Source: Comamonas terrae (GTDB lineage Bacteria; Pseudomonadota; Gammaproteobacteria; Burkholderiales; Burkholderiaceae_C). Taken from it: a stretch of DNA of 64,000 bases. The stretch spans positions 434,001 through 498,000 of the forward strand of contig NZ_BCNT01000001.1 of the NCBI RefSeq assembly GCF_001544075.1, in the 5' to 3' direction. Position 1 is the first letter of the stretch; each line of letters opens with the position of its first letter. The translations under genes were made by a program, and so were the position numbers. Shown here in pieces: positions 28,383 to 37,333 of this stretch. The notes under the pieces were generated by a model, which did not search any database, was not told where the DNA came from, and saw only the letters and a list, made by a program, of their open reading frames with translations.

Positions 28383-29528
28383 ATGAATTCCATCCCTCTC
28401 AACACTCTGGGCACGCCGGTGGAGCCGCCGTTGCAGCGCATTCCCGCGGGTATCGCCAGCCTGGCCGACTATGCCCGGCAGGCCCAGAAGCACATCGAAG
28501 CCCATGCCTGGGCGCATATCGAAAGCGGCGCCGAGCAGGGCCTGACGCTGGCGCGCAACCGGGCGGCGCTGGAGCGGCTTTTGCTGCTGCCCGAGCCGCT
28601 GGCCGACCTGTCCCGAGCCAGCACCGCGCAGATGCTGCTGGGCCAGCGCCTGGAATGGCCGGTGCTGCTGGCGCCCGTAGCCTACCAGCGCCTGGCCCAT
28701 CCGGAGGGCGAGCTGGCCGGCGCGCGTGCCGCCATGGCCATGCGCACCGCCATGGTGGTCAGCACCCTGTCCAGCTATTCCCTGGAGGACATTGCCCAGG
28801 CGGCCTGCGGCGCAGCGGCGGAACTGGGGCGGCGCGCGCCACTGTGGTTCCAGCTCTACAGCCAGCCCGAGCGGCAGCACACGCTGGCGCTGGTGCGGCG
28901 CGCCGAAGCGGCGGGCTACCAGGCGCTGATGTGGACGGTGGACGCCAGCATCAAGCGCTCCAGCTATCCGCTGCCCGCCGGCGTGGAAGCGGCCAACCTG
29001 CGCGGCATGCCCCAGGCGCGGCAGACCAGTGATCTGATGAGCGAGCACATCTTGTTCGGCACGCCGCTGGCCGCACAGGCGCCAGGCTGGGACGAGCTGC
29101 AATGGCTGCGCGGCCAGACGCAGCTGCCGCTGATCGTCAAGGGCATTCTGTCGCCGCGCGCGGCGCGCCGGGCCCTGGAGCTGGGGGCCGATGCGCTGGT
29201 GGTCTCCAACCATGGCGGCCGCGTCTTGGACTCTGCTGTCTCCCCTGTCGAGGTGCTGGCCGACATCCGCACGGCCATGGGCCCCGATATACCACTGCTG
29301 CTGGACAGCGGCATACGCCAGGGCACGGATGTCTTCAAGGCCCTGGCCCTGGGCGCCAATGCCGTCATGATCGGCCGGCCCCAGTTCCACGGCCTGGCCG
29401 TGGCCGGCATGCTGGGCATGGCCCATATGCTGCATGCGCTGCGCGCCGAGTTCGAGCTGGCGATGGCGCAGATGGGCTGCGCCCGCCTCGATGAGATAAG
29501 CGCCGACAGCCTCAGGCGCACGGCCTAG
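28383..29528 (+). CDS. FMN-dependent alpha-hydroxyacid oxidase/dehydrogenase
   Basis: A 381-residue TIM-barrel flavoenzyme of the lactate/glycolate oxidase (LldD/HAO) family. The catalytic base lies in SNHGGR (VVSNHGGRVLD, about 278-288), FMN-phosphate binding in LLDSGIRQGTDVFKALALGA, and the N-terminal substrate region in LAPVAYQRLAHPEGE. It oxidises a 2-hydroxyacid to a 2-oxoacid; the electron acceptor (O2 or quinone) is undecided. It is 141 bases after piuC without a terminator. A link to iron use, for example hydroxycarboxylate siderophores or feeding 2-oxoacids to PiuC, is speculation. Confidence 0.87.
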   Translation: MNSIPLNTLGTPVEPPLQRIPAGIASLADYARQAQKHIEAHAWAHIESGAEQGLTLARNRAALERLLLLPEPLADLSRASTAQMLLGQRLEWPVLLAPVAYQRLAHPEGELAGARAAMAMRTAMVVSTLSSYSLEDIAQAACGAAAELGRRAPLWFQLYSQPERQHTLALVRRAEAAGYQALMWTVDASIKRSSYPLPAGVEAANLRGMPQARQTSDLMSEHILFGTPLAAQAPGWDELQWLRGQTQLPLIVKGILSPRAARRALELGADALVVSNHGGRVLDSAVSPVEVLADIRTAMGPDIPLLLDSGIRQGTDVFKALALGANAVMIGRPQFHGLAVAGMLGMAHMLHALRAEFELAMAQMGCARLDEISADSLRRTA

Positions 29529-29646
29529 GCACGCCCCCGCGGGCCCGCACGCTCATGCTCTTCTATCCGGAGCGGCCCGAGCAGATGCCATGTGGCCTTG
29601 TCGGCTTTGCAAGCCAAATCCCCTGAAGTTCTTGTGGCTGCACTGC

Positions 29647-29672
29647 AAATGCGATGGATTCTCATTTATAAT
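29647..29672 (+). promoter_or_regulatory. Fur box overlapping the bfd promoter -10
   Basis: 29647-29667 matches the 21-base consensus AAATGAGAAT-G-ATTCTCATTT at 18 positions (right half GATTCTCATTT perfect). TATAAT follows at 29667-29672. The layout is a classical iron-repressed promoter about 42 bases before bfd. Confidence 0.85.
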
Positions 29673-29713
29673 CCCGCTATCGCATCAATAGCCAGCCACA
29701 ACTGCTTGTAGCC

Positions 29714-30010
29714 ATGATCGTCTGTGTTTGCCGCCGGGTTTCGGACCGAGAGATAGCACGCCACGCGCATGCGGGCATGAGCTTCGACGAAATCCAGTTC
29801 GAGTTGGGAGTTGCCACGCAATGCGGCCGCTGCGAAAGCTGTGCACGCGATGTAGTGGCCCAGTGCTGCGCCAGCCACCCTGTTGCAGCCATCCACAACG
29901 AAGCGCATCACGAGGCGTCCCCGGGTCTGCAGACGATTCAGCTTGCCGACAACATCCTGGAAAGCAAAGCATGGCCCTCACCTTCCTGTCCGCAGTCCTT
30001 GGCAGCCTGA
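29714..30010 (+). CDS. bfd: Bacterioferritin-associated ferredoxin
   Basis: A 98-residue [2Fe-2S] protein with the Bfd cysteine pattern C4-x-C6 and C37-x2-C40 (MIVCVCRRVSDREI ... QCGRCESC). Bfd reduces bacterioferritin iron to mobilise it, and its iron repression fits the Fur box upstream. The Cys core ends near residue 50; the remaining 45 residues are longer than in E. coli Bfd (64 residues). The tail overlaps a small membrane-protein frame at 29971-30051. Confidence 0.94.
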   Translation: MIVCVCRRVSDREIARHAHAGMSFDEIQFELGVATQCGRCESCARDVVAQCCASHPVAAIHNEAHHEASPGLQTIQLADNILESKAWPSPSCPQSLAA

Positions 30011-30051
30011 TTCTCGTCATGGTTTGCGCCTGGTGGATCTTCCGGGACTGA
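29971..30051 (+). CDS. Candidate 26-residue single-helix membrane protein
   Basis: ATG 29971 to TGA 30051 encodes 26 residues (MALTFLSAVLGSLILVMVCA then WWIFRD): almost entirely one transmembrane helix with a charged C-terminal end. GGAAAG lies about 10 bases upstream. It overlaps the bfd tail by 40 bases in another frame and fills the bfd-tonB gap. I recognise no family. The amphipathic logic of the reading frame is the only evidence. Confidence 0.5.
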   Translation: MALTFLSAVLGSLILVMVCAWWIFRD

Positions 30052-30168
30052 TGCACACTTTCATACCTGTGTCGTGACCGGTCCCGAACTTATCCGCCGC
30101 CCCGCTGTCCAGCGCCCCTGTTTCCTGTGACCGGCCCCGCCGGCCCGCGCTGACAGCCCCGCCTTCTT

Positions 30169-30882
30169 ATGTCCCAGTCTGATCGTTTTACTCCCGCCGG
30201 CGGCACCAGCCGCAACATGGCGTTGGCCGGTGTGGTGGTGGCTGCGCATGCGGCCGCCCTGTGGGCCATGCAGCACGGCTTCGCCCAGCCACATCCTCCG
30301 GAAGTCATTGTTCCCGCCGAAGTGATCGCCGAGTTCGTCGCGCCGCCCGCCCCCGAACCCAAGCCGCCCGCACCGCCGCCGCCCAAGCCCCCGGCTCCGG
30401 CCCCCAAGCCGCAGCCCAGGCCCAAGCCGGTGGAGAAGAAGGCCGCGCTGCCCAAGGCCATTGCCGATCCCACGCCGTCGCCCACGGCCCCCCGGGGCGC
30501 CATCGACGATGCGCCGCAGGAAAAGACGCCGCCGGCTCCGCCCGCGCCAGCCACGCCTCCCGCTCCGCCCGCGCCCCCGGCCCCGCCGGCTGCGCCCAAG
30601 ATGGAGCTGCCCTCGAGCAACGCCGCCTATCTGAACAACCCCTCGCCCGCCTACCCCTCCGTGAGCAAGCGCATGGGCGAACAGGGCAAGGTTTTCCTGC
30701 GCGTCTACATCAACGAGCAGGGCCAGCCCGAGAAGATCGAAATCAAGCAGTCCAGCGGTTACGACCGGCTCGACGAAGCCGCCCTCAATACCGTGCGCCA
30801 ATGGAAATTCGTGCCGGGCAAGCGCAACGGCGTGCCCGAGGCCATGTGGCACATCGTCCCCATCAACTTCGTTCTCAAATAA
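30169..30882 (+). CDS. tonB: Energy transducer TonB
   Basis: A 237-residue TonB: an N-terminal anchor helix (about 17-35), a long Pro/Ala/Lys-rich periplasmic spacer (about 50-145), and a C-terminal domain with YPSVSKRMGEQGKVFLRVYI and the conserved SSGYDRLDEAAL...W-K-F-V-P. It couples the proton gradient to outer-membrane receptors such as the one at 25176. It is first in tonB-exbB-exbD, with 24 bases to exbB. Confidence 0.96.
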   Translation: MSQSDRFTPAGGTSRNMALAGVVVAAHAAALWAMQHGFAQPHPPEVIVPAEVIAEFVAPPAPEPKPPAPPPPKPPAPAPKPQPRPKPVEKKAALPKAIADPTPSPTAPRGAIDDAPQEKTPPAPPAPATPPAPPAPPAPPAAPKMELPSSNAAYLNNPSPAYPSVSKRMGEQGKVFLRVYINEQGQPEKIEIKQSSGYDRLDEAALNTVRQWKFVPGKRNGVPEAMWHIVPINFVLK

Positions 30883-30906
30883 ACCAAGCAGTTCTCAGGA
30901 GTACCC

Positions 30907-31629
<723 letters not shown>

Positions 31630-31632
31630 GCC

Positions 31633-32055
31633 ATGGCATTCGGAACCCTGGACGAAGACAGCGGCGACGAGGTGATGAACGAGATCAACATGACGCCTCT
31701 GGTGGACGTCATGCTGGTGCTGCTCATCATCTTCATCATCACCGTGCCCGTCATGAAGCACTCGGTCAACGTGGATCTGCCGCGCGCCAGCAACCAGCCC
31801 GAGGACATCAAGCCCGCCACCGTGCGCCTGGCCATCGGCGCCGACGGCAAGTACTTCTGGAACGGCGAGTCCATCAGCGACGAACAGCTGGAGGCCAACC
31901 TCAAGACCGAAGCCGCCAAGGACCCGCAGCCCGATCTGCACATCCAGGGCGACAAGGAAGTGCGCTACGAGCGCGTGGCCCAGGCCATGGCCACGGCCCA
32001 GCGCGCCGGCGTGCGCAAGATCGGCTTCGTGACCGACCCCGTGGCTGCCAAGTAG
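31633..32055 (+). CDS. exbD: ExbD biopolymer transport protein
   Basis: A 140-residue protein with one membrane helix (about 20-42) that carries the essential Asp in NMTPLVDVMLVLLIIF, followed by a periplasmic domain. It starts 3 bases after exbB and completes the TonB energising complex. Confidence 0.97.
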   Translation: MAFGTLDEDSGDEVMNEINMTPLVDVMLVLLIIFIITVPVMKHSVNVDLPRASNQPEDIKPATVRLAIGADGKYFWNGESISDEQLEANLKTEAAKDPQPDLHIQGDKEVRYERVAQAMATAQRAGVRKIGFVTDPVAAK

Positions 32056-32092
32056 GCGGAGCGAACGCAGGCCTTCAGGCCCGCCCTTGAGC

Positions 32093-32119
32093 AACGGCCC
32101 TTCGGGGCCGTTTGCTTTT
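32093..32119 (+). terminator. Terminator after exbD
   Basis: AACGGCCC / GGGCCGTT with a short loop, then TGCTTTTG. The T run is interrupted, so efficiency may be moderate. Confidence 0.75.
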
Positions 32120-32180
32120 GCAGGGCCCGGTCCTGCTATGCAAATGCAAGCATCCACCGCCTGCCTTTCCTGGTTTTCAT

Positions 32181-32240
32181 GGCTCTATCGCTACGGAGTG
32201 CAGATATATCCTGCGCTTGCAGCTTTTCTTTCAATAGCAG
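32181..32240. repeat. Degenerate copy of an intergenic palindromic element
   Basis: Contains GCTCTATCGCTACGGAGTGC, GATATATC, TGCGCTTGCAGC and TTTCAATAGCAG, pieces that recur around 8059-8150 and 37245-37333. It is non-coding and lies in the 341-base exbD-hemP gap. Confidence 0.4.
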
Positions 32241-32317
32241 CCTCGCCGGCTTGCCGGTTTTCCCGCGGCCACCCGGCTTCGCGGCCCCTCTCCGCCTCCC
32301 GTGCGCCACAAACCCGT

Positions 32318-32365
32318 AATGAGAACAGGTATCACTTGCCTTTTAATTGAGAATTGTTATCATTC
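32318..32365 (+). promoter_or_regulatory. Two tandem Fur boxes before hemP
   Basis: The downstream box (32345-32365) contains TTGAGAATTGTTATCATTC, a near-ideal site. The upstream box (32318-32338) contains AATGAGAACAGGTATCACTT. Their centres are 27 bases apart, and hemP starts 32 bases after the second box. Confidence 0.85.
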
Positions 32366-32396
32366 GCGAAACTGATTTCTCAAAGGATTCTTCTGC

Positions 32397-32621
32397 ATGT
32401 CTGCATCCATTGCCGGGACCTCACAGCCAACCCCACGCACTTCGGCCATGGCAGCCACCAGCCCGACCGGCGCTGCCGCGGGCGCCCTCCCCGCAGCCGG
32501 CACCGCCGGCGTGGACAGCGCCCTGCTGCTCAACGGCCAGAAAGCCGTGACCATCGTGCACAACGGAACGCCCTACCGCCTGCAGGCCACCAAGCTCGGC
32601 AAGCTGATCCTGACCAAGTAA
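32397..32621 (+). CDS. hemP: Hemin uptake protein HemP/HmuP
   Basis: A 74-residue protein. The C-terminal 37 residues are the HemP domain (LLNGQKAVTIVHNGTPYRLQ and then A-T-K-L-G-K-L-I-L-T-K). The N-terminus is an Ala/Thr/Pro-rich extension. In related bacteria HmuP/HemP activates haem-uptake genes under low iron. No haem receptor or transporter follows here, so it is orphaned from a hem/hmu operon. AAAGGA precedes the ATG. Confidence 0.93.
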   Translation: MSASIAGTSQPTPRTSAMAATSPTGAAAGALPAAGTAGVDSALLLNGQKAVTIVHNGTPYRLQATKLGKLILTK

Positions 32622-32643
32622 ACATCCTGCTGCCGCCAAAAGA

Positions 32644-32680
32644 AAACCCCTGCACAGCTTGCGCTGGCAGGGGTTTTGTC
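32644..32680 (+). terminator. Terminator after hemP
   Basis: AAAACCCCTGC / GCAGGGGTTTT with an inner CAGC-TTGC-GCTG stem, followed by GTCTT. It is symmetrical enough to serve the convergent gene at 32724 as well. Confidence 0.9.
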
Positions 32681-32723
32681 TTGCACCCGCTCCGGCCTGT
32701 CCGGAAGGCCGGATCGGTGCGGA

Positions 32724-33131
32724 TTACAGGCCCAGGGCGGCGATGCCGGCGCTGGCCACTTGCGCGTCCTCGTTGGCCTTCACGCCGGAGACGCCCACGG
32801 CACCCAGGCACTGGCCGTCCTTGATGATGGCAACGCCGCCTTCGAGCAGGCCGTCCACGGTGGGAGCGCTCAGGAAGGCGGTGCGGCCGTTGTTGATCAT
32901 GTCCTCATAGCCCTTGGTGTCGCGGCGGCCCAGGGCGGCCGAGCGTGCCTTGGCAGGCGCGATGTGGGCCGAGATGGCGGCGGCGCCGTCCAGGCGCTGC
33001 AGCCACAGCAGATGGCCGCCGTCGTCCACGATGGAAATCGTCACGGGCCACTTGTTCTTCAGCGCCTCGGCTTCCGCGGCCGCTGCAATGGCTTTCACAT
33101 CGGCCAGTTCGAGTTCATGCTTGGTCTTCAT
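32724..33131 (-). CDS. GlcG/HbpS-family haem-degrading-type protein (DUF336)
   Basis: A 135-residue protein of the GlcG/HbpS fold (VTISIVDDGGHLLWLQRLDG; VAIIKDGQCLGAVGVSGVKA; ED-x-Q-V-A-x-A-G). Some relatives bind or degrade haem (HbpS); others form part of glycolate or corrinoid operons. The neighbouring hemP makes a haem link plausible but not demonstrated. Start ATG 33131 was chosen over an upstream frame; GGAG lies 10 bases before it. Confidence 0.88.
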   Translation of the reverse strand: MKTKHELELADVKAIAAAAEAEALKNKWPVTISIVDDGGHLLWLQRLDGAAAISAHIAPAKARSAALGRRDTKGYEDMINNGRTAFLSAPTVDGLLEGGVAIIKDGQCLGAVGVSGVKANEDAQVASAGIAALGL

Positions 33132-33320
33132 CAGTAAAAGGCTCCGTTGGATTGTCAATGCGCCGAGCATAGTAGCTGGCTTGCGCACGAATTAGATGTC
33201 ATGTGCAAAACATTCCATCCCAAAACTGCCGCTTTCCACCGGGGTATTGAAAGGTGCGTACAGGCCCCCACCTAGAATGTTACTGTTTCAATCCACAATT
33301 CCTGAAGGAGGAACGGCCAC

Positions 33321-34010
33321 ATGAATGATCAAGTCACCACACTGGGCTCTGGCTACGGTGTCTCGCAGCAAGAGCGCAACCGGGTACTGCGCAACACCTA
33401 CTGGCTGCTGGCACTCAGCCTGCTGCCCACGGTGCTGGGCGCTTGGCTGGGCGTGGCCACGGGCATCACCCGCTCGCTGACGGGCGGCCTGGGCCTGATC
33501 GTCTTCATGGTCGGCGCCTTCGGCTTCATGTTCGCCATCGAGAAGACCAAGCATTCGGCCGCGGGCGTCCCCGTGCTGCTGGGCTTCACCTTCTTCATGG
33601 GCCTGATGCTGTCGCGCCTGATCGGCATGGTGCTGGGCTTTTCCAACGGCGCCTCGCTGATCATGACGGCCTTCATGGGCACGGCCGGCGTGTTCTTCGT
33701 GATGGCCATGCTGGCCACCGTCATCAAGCGCGACCTGTCGGGCATGGGCAAGTTCCTGTTCGTCGGCGCCCTGGTGCTGATGCTGGGCGCCGTCATCAAT
33801 GTGTTCGTGGGCTCCACCGCGGGCATGATGGCGATCTCCATGCTGGCCATTGGCATCTTCTCGGCCTACATGCTGTACGACCTCAAGCAGATCATCGACG
33901 GCGGCGAGACCAACTACATCAGCGCCACGCTGGCCCTGTACCTGGACCTGTTCAACGTGTTCCAGAGCCTGCTGGCCCTGCTGGGCATCATGGGTGGAGA
34001 GCGCGACTGA
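33321..34010 (+). CDS. Bax inhibitor-1/YccA-family membrane protein
   Basis: A 229-residue protein with seven hydrophobic helices and the family end segment AYMLYDLKQIIDGGETNYIS with its acidic residues. BI-1 proteins are proton- or calcium-leak channels; bacterial YccA also inhibits FtsH. A strong GAAGGAGG ribosome-binding site precedes the ATG. Single gene with its own terminator. Confidence 0.95.
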   Translation: MNDQVTTLGSGYGVSQQERNRVLRNTYWLLALSLLPTVLGAWLGVATGITRSLTGGLGLIVFMVGAFGFMFAIEKTKHSAAGVPVLLGFTFFMGLMLSRLIGMVLGFSNGASLIMTAFMGTAGVFFVMAMLATVIKRDLSGMGKFLFVGALVLMLGAVINVFVGSTAGMMAISMLAIGIFSAYMLYDLKQIIDGGETNYISATLALYLDLFNVFQSLLALLGIMGGERD

Positions 34011-34028
34011 GCCCCGGCCGATGCCGAC

Positions 34029-34058
34029 AAAAAGGCCCCGGAATCCGGGGCCTTTTTT
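34029..34058 (+). terminator. Terminator after the BI-1 gene
   Basis: AAAAAGGCCCCGG-AAT-CCGGGGCC followed by six T. Confidence 0.95.
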
Positions 34059-34086
34059 CATCGCCGGGCCGCCCCAAGATGAAAAG

Positions 34087-34142
34087 CGCCCCCTTGGGGG
34101 GCAGCGACCACACAAAGTGAGTGGGCGCGGGGGCCATTTTTC
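34087..34142. repeat. GC-rich Comamonadaceae-type intergenic repeat
   Basis: Begins CGCCCCCTTGGGGGGCAGCG, continues with ACCACACAAAGTGAGTGG, and ends GCGGGGGCCATTTTT. I recall this block as a frequent intergenic sequence in Comamonadaceae genomes; within this window it occurs once. It is non-coding. Confidence 0.6.
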
Positions 34143-34206
34143 TTGGCCGGATTTTTTTGCGCGCCGGGCTCAACTTCCGCCGCCGCCAGCCGATACTCCA
34201 GACAAG

Positions 34207-34566
34207 ATGAAGCCACACCACCTGCCCCGAACCCTTGCCATCTTGCTGCTGCCCGCCGTGCTGGCCGGCTGCAAGATCGAAGATGTGCCAGGCCTTGGCC
34301 CCGATCCGCGCACCGTGGCGCGCGAGGCCGAAGCCAAGGCCGTTGGCGGCGCCTGCCGCCACGCCATGCGCGGCCTGGAGGACTGCTACGTGCTCAATCC
34401 CAAGGCGCCCAAGGCCCTGGTGTTCGCCGGCTGGAAGGACATGGACGAGTACATGCGCGCCAACAAGATCGAGGGCGTGCCCTCGGTGCTGAGCCAGACG
34501 GCGCCCGACACCCGACGCCAGGACGCCGAAGCGGCGCCCCAGTCGGCGAACCGCAGCCGCAGCTAG
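34207..34566 (+). CDS. Hypothetical lipoprotein
   Basis: A 119-residue protein with a signal peptide and lipobox L-A-G-C (Cys22). The mature part has two more cysteines (GGACRHAMRGLEDCYVLNP, a likely disulphide) and the motif ALVFAGWKDMDEYMRANKI. The C-terminus is Ala/Gln-rich and disordered. I do not recognise a functional family. It is framed by a repeat upstream and a terminator downstream. Confidence 0.75.
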   Translation: MKPHHLPRTLAILLLPAVLAGCKIEDVPGLGPDPRTVAREAEAKAVGGACRHAMRGLEDCYVLNPKAPKALVFAGWKDMDEYMRANKIEGVPSVLSQTAPDTRRQDAEAAPQSANRSRS

Positions 34567-34588
34567 CGCGTCAGCCTTTGCGGTGTTC

Positions 34589-34620
34589 AAGCCGTGGTGC
34601 CTTCCGGCCCACGGCTTTTT
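34589..34620 (+). terminator. Terminator after the lipoprotein gene
   Basis: AAGCCGTGG / CCACGGCTT with an 11-base loop, then TTTGCTTTT. Confidence 0.9.
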
Positions 34621-34731
34621 GCTTTTCGGCTTCCGCCTGGCCGCCCGGCGGGCGGGACAAGGCATCCTTCTGAGCGCGTCGCCCCAACGATCGCGGACCG
34701 GCACAAATCAGTTCTGCCGAGATGGATTTTC

Positions 34732-34757
34732 AAATAGAAATAATTCTCATTTATAGT
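34732..34757 (+). promoter_or_regulatory. Fur box before the DUF2325 gene
   Basis: 34732-34752 matches the 21-base Fur consensus at 17 positions, with the right half ATTCTCATTT perfect. A -10-like TTATAG overlaps its end. It predicts iron repression of the DUF2325 gene. Confidence 0.8.
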
Positions 34758-34785
34758 TCTTCCTGAAGGCAGAGCACCGCTCTGC

Positions 34786-35406
34786 ATGCCCTTTTTTGCC
34801 GGCCCTGGGCAGGCTGCCCTGCAAGGACAAGACCACGTGCCATACGACGACATCGATCCACGGGCGCTCGAACACAATGCCTTGCTGCACTTCTACGCCA
34901 AGATGCAGCGGCGTTGCACCGGGCAGATGCAGGCCCAGATGCGGGAAATCGAGCGCCTGCAGGCTCTGGTCGTGCGCCTGCGCGGCCAGCTCATTGCCGG
35001 GGAAAGCACATTGGCCTGGGAACGCGAAAACCGGCTGACGCTGGCCTCTGCGCTGGCAGTCCGGGCCTTGCGCCCGATGCTGGCCGTGTCCGGGCAGCCG
35101 CCGCACGCGAGGCCTACCCTGCGGCCCGGCCCCGGCGGTGAAGCGCCGCCGGCTGCGGACGCCATGCCCGCCGCCGATGACCCGCAATTGCTGGAAAACA
35201 GCCTGCGCGCGGCCGATCTCGTGATCTGCCAGAGCGGCTGCATCAGCGCCGGCGCCTACTGGCGTGTGGAAGATCACTGCAAGCGCACGGGCAAGGCCTG
35301 CGTGCTGGTGGCGCAGCCCGATGCCCTGCGCATTGTCCGCGTCCATCGCGCCGGCCCGGACGGACAGGTGGTGGCAACACCGGCCTGCATCGGAGACCTT
35401 CCATGA
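34786..35406 (+). CDS. DUF2325 protein, Fur-box preceded
   Basis: The frame from ATG 34786 gives 206 residues. GTG 34837 is a strong alternative (189 residues), since AAGGACA lies just before it. The N-terminal half is a charged coiled coil (about 30-90). The C-terminal DUF2325 domain has the characteristic ADLVICQSGCISAGAYWRVE and DHCKRTGKACVLV, with three conserved cysteines that could bind a metal or Fe-S cluster. The function of DUF2325 is unknown. The Fur box suggests a role in iron starvation. The stop overlaps the start of the next small gene (ATGA). Confidence 0.85.
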   Translation: MPFFAGPGQAALQGQDHVPYDDIDPRALEHNALLHFYAKMQRRCTGQMQAQMREIERLQALVVRLRGQLIAGESTLAWERENRLTLASALAVRALRPMLAVSGQPPHARPTLRPGPGGEAPPAADAMPAADDPQLLENSLRAADLVICQSGCISAGAYWRVEDHCKRTGKACVLVAQPDALRIVRVHRAGPDGQVVATPACIGDLP

Positions 35407-35555
35407 TGCGCCCCGCCTCGCCTGAGCAGGGGCAAGCAGCCCGGCCCTCCCGCCTCTGCCGGTTCAGGACCTGGCTGGGCCTGGCCATCTCGGCCGCAGG
35501 CCTTTTCGCGCTGTGCGACATGGCCTGGAACGGCAGCAAGGCCCTGGCGTTCTGA
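35403..35555 (+). CDS. 50-residue single-helix membrane protein, coupled to the DUF2325 gene
   Basis: ATG 35403 overlaps the DUF2325 stop by four bases (ATGA). The protein has a basic N-terminus with several Arg, then one hydrophobic helix (TWLGLAISAAGLFALCDMAW, about 23-42) and a short tail, NGSKALAF. No family is recognised. The overlap and the clear topology argue that it is real and made with the DUF2325 protein. Confidence 0.6.
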   Translation: MMRPASPEQGQAARPSRLCRFRTWLGLAISAAGLFALCDMAWNGSKALAF

Positions 35556-35606
35556 GGTGCGCCCCGGCCGGCGCTACACCACGCGTGCGGACGTTCCTGC
35601 CCTGGC

Positions 35607-37118
35607 TCAGGCGCGCTCGAACACGGCCATGCTTTCCACGTGGGCCGTGTGCGGGAACATGTTGACCACGCCGGCGGCCACGCAGCGGTAGCCGGCCTGG
35701 TGCACCAGCAGGCCCGCGTCGCGCGCCAGCGTGGCGGGGTTGCAGCTGACGTAGACGATGCGCCGGGGGAACTGCCAGCTCTCGTGTCCCTCCGGCAGGG
35801 AGGGCAGCGGCGGCTGCTCGGCCACGGGCTCCTCGCCCTCCGCGGGCTCGGGGTGCCTGGCGCCGATGCGGATCTGGTGGATGTCTGCCAGGGCCTTGGA
35901 CAGCGCAAAAGCACCTTCGCGCGGCGGATCGACCAGCCACTTGTCGGCATGGCCGTCCGCGATCAGCATGGCCGGCGTCATCTCGAACAGGTTGCGCGCC
36001 ACGAAGGCCGTGGGCGCGAGCCTGTCGCCCTCGGCGCGCCGGTCATTGTTGGCCGCGTAGTTCTCGTGCGAGCGCTGCACCAGCGTGTCCGAACCCTCGA
36101 TGCCCAGCACCTCGCGGGCCATGGTGGCGATCGGCAGCGTGAAATTGCCCAGGCCGCAGAACCAGTCGATCACGCGTTCGCTCTTTTGCGCATCCAGCAG
36201 GCGCAGCGCGCGCGTGACCAGCACGCGGTTGATGTGCGGGTTGACCTGGGTGAAGTCCGTGGGCTTGAACGGCATGGTGATGCCGAAGTCCGGCAGGCCG
36301 TAGGACAGCTGCGGGCCGCCCAGCTCCATCCGATGCACGGTGTCGGGCCCCTTGGGCTGCAGCCACCATTGCACACCATGCTGCGCGGCAAATTCGTGCA
36401 GGCGCTGGCGGTCGCCGTCGGACAGCGGCTCCAGGTGGCGCAGCACCAGGGCCGTCACCTCGTCGCCGCAGGCCACCTCGATCTGCGGGCAGGTCTCGCG
36501 CGCATCCAGGCTGGCGATCAGCGCGCGCAGCGGCATGAGCATGGCGTCCACATGGGGCGGCAGGATCTTGCAGACCTCCATGTCGGCGATGTAGCGGCTC
36601 TTGCGCTCGTGAAAGCCCACCAGCACCTTGCCCTTCTTGGCCACATAGCGCACCGACAGGCGCGCGCGGAAACGGTAGCCCCAGGCCGGGCCCTCGATGG
36701 GGCGCAGCAGCGTCTCGGCCCTGACCTTGGCCAGGTGCCAGAGGTTGTCCTCGAGCACGCGCTGCTTGATGGCCACCTGGGCGGCCACGTGCAGGTGCTG
36801 CATCTTGCAGCCGCCGCAGGCGCCCGCATGCAGGCCGAAGTTGGGGCAGCCGGGCGTCACGCGCTGGGGCGATTCGCGGTGGATTTCGGTCAGCGTGGCC
36901 GCTTCCCAGTTGTTCTTCTTGCGGTGGGTGTTGGCGCTGACGATCTCGCCGGGCAGTGCGCCGTCGATGAAGACGACCTTGCCGTCGGGCTTGCGCGCCA
37001 CGCCCTGCGCGTCCATGTCCATGGACAGCACTTCCAGCCAGCCCTCGGGCAGCGGGGAAGCGTCAGGCCGGGCATCGGGCAGGGTTTCGGGAATTTTGTT
37101 GTCGCGGGGTTCACTCAT
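35607..37118 (-). CDS. rlmD: 23S rRNA (uracil-1939-C5)-methyltransferase RlmD
   Basis: A 503-residue RNA m5U methyltransferase. It has an N-terminal TRAM/OB domain (about 25-85), an Fe-S cysteine cluster C-x5-C-x2-C ([15 protein letters not shown]), and a SAM domain with D-W-F-C-G-L-G-N-F and catalytic motifs DPPREGA and [13 protein letters not shown] non-conserved, Pro/Glu-rich insertion ([16 protein letters not shown]) lies between the last two motifs and makes the protein longer than E. coli RlmD (about 430). Start ATG 37118 fits the family. Confidence 0.95.
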   Translation of the reverse strand: MSEPRDNKIPETLPDARPDASPLPEGWLEVLSMDMDAQGVARKPDGKVVFIDGALPGEIVSANTHRKKNNWEAATLTEIHRESPQRVTPGCPNFGLHAGACGGCKMQHLHVAAQVAIKQRVLEDNLWHLAKVRAETLLRPIEGPAWGYRFRARLSVRYVAKKGKVLVGFHERKSRYIADMEVCKILPPHVDAMLMPLRALIASLDARETCPQIEVACGDEVTALVLRHLEPLSDGDRQRLHEFAAQHGVQWWLQPKGPDTVHRMELGGPQLSYGLPDFGITMPFKPTDFTQVNPHINRVLVTRALRLLDAQKSERVIDWFCGLGNFTLPIATMAREVLGIEGSDTLVQRSHENYAANNDRRAEGDRLAPTAFVARNLFEMTPAMLIADGHADKWLVDPPREGAFALSKALADIHQIRIGARHPEPAEGEEPVAEQPPLPSLPEGHESWQFPRRIVYVSCNPATLARDAGLLVHQAGYRCVAAGVVNMFPHTAHVESMAVFERA

Positions 37119-37244
37119 GGTGGCCCGATTGTCTCAGGCCGCCCCGCATCCCAGAGCCGGCGCGGCAAAAAACCTGCGGCTGCGGCGGATTGGCAACCGA
37201 TGGCGCAGCCCGAGGCGGCAAGCGGCGCTTGCCGCTCTCTTCGT

Positions 37245-37333
37245 TTTTGATAGCTTGCTGCGCAGGCTACAGGCTGGAAAAAGCCATTTTCAATTACGTG
37301 ATCCAGCAGGGACAAGCGCCAGCTGCTACGGAT
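37245..37333. repeat. Copy of an intergenic palindromic element
   Basis: TTTGATAGCTTGCTGCGCAG ... CATTTTCAATTACGTGATCC ... AAGCGCCAGCTGCTACGGAT. The TTTTCAATTAC piece also occurs at 8140-8150, and GCTAC-GATTCAG resembles a piece at 9281-9293. It ends at the stop of the convergent small gene and contains no open frame. Confidence 0.5.

Noticed and set aside
30400..30620. GC-rich Pro/Ala-coding repeat as a tandem DNA repeat
   Set aside because: It is the normal proline-rich spacer of TonB; codons vary and there is no fixed repeat unit.
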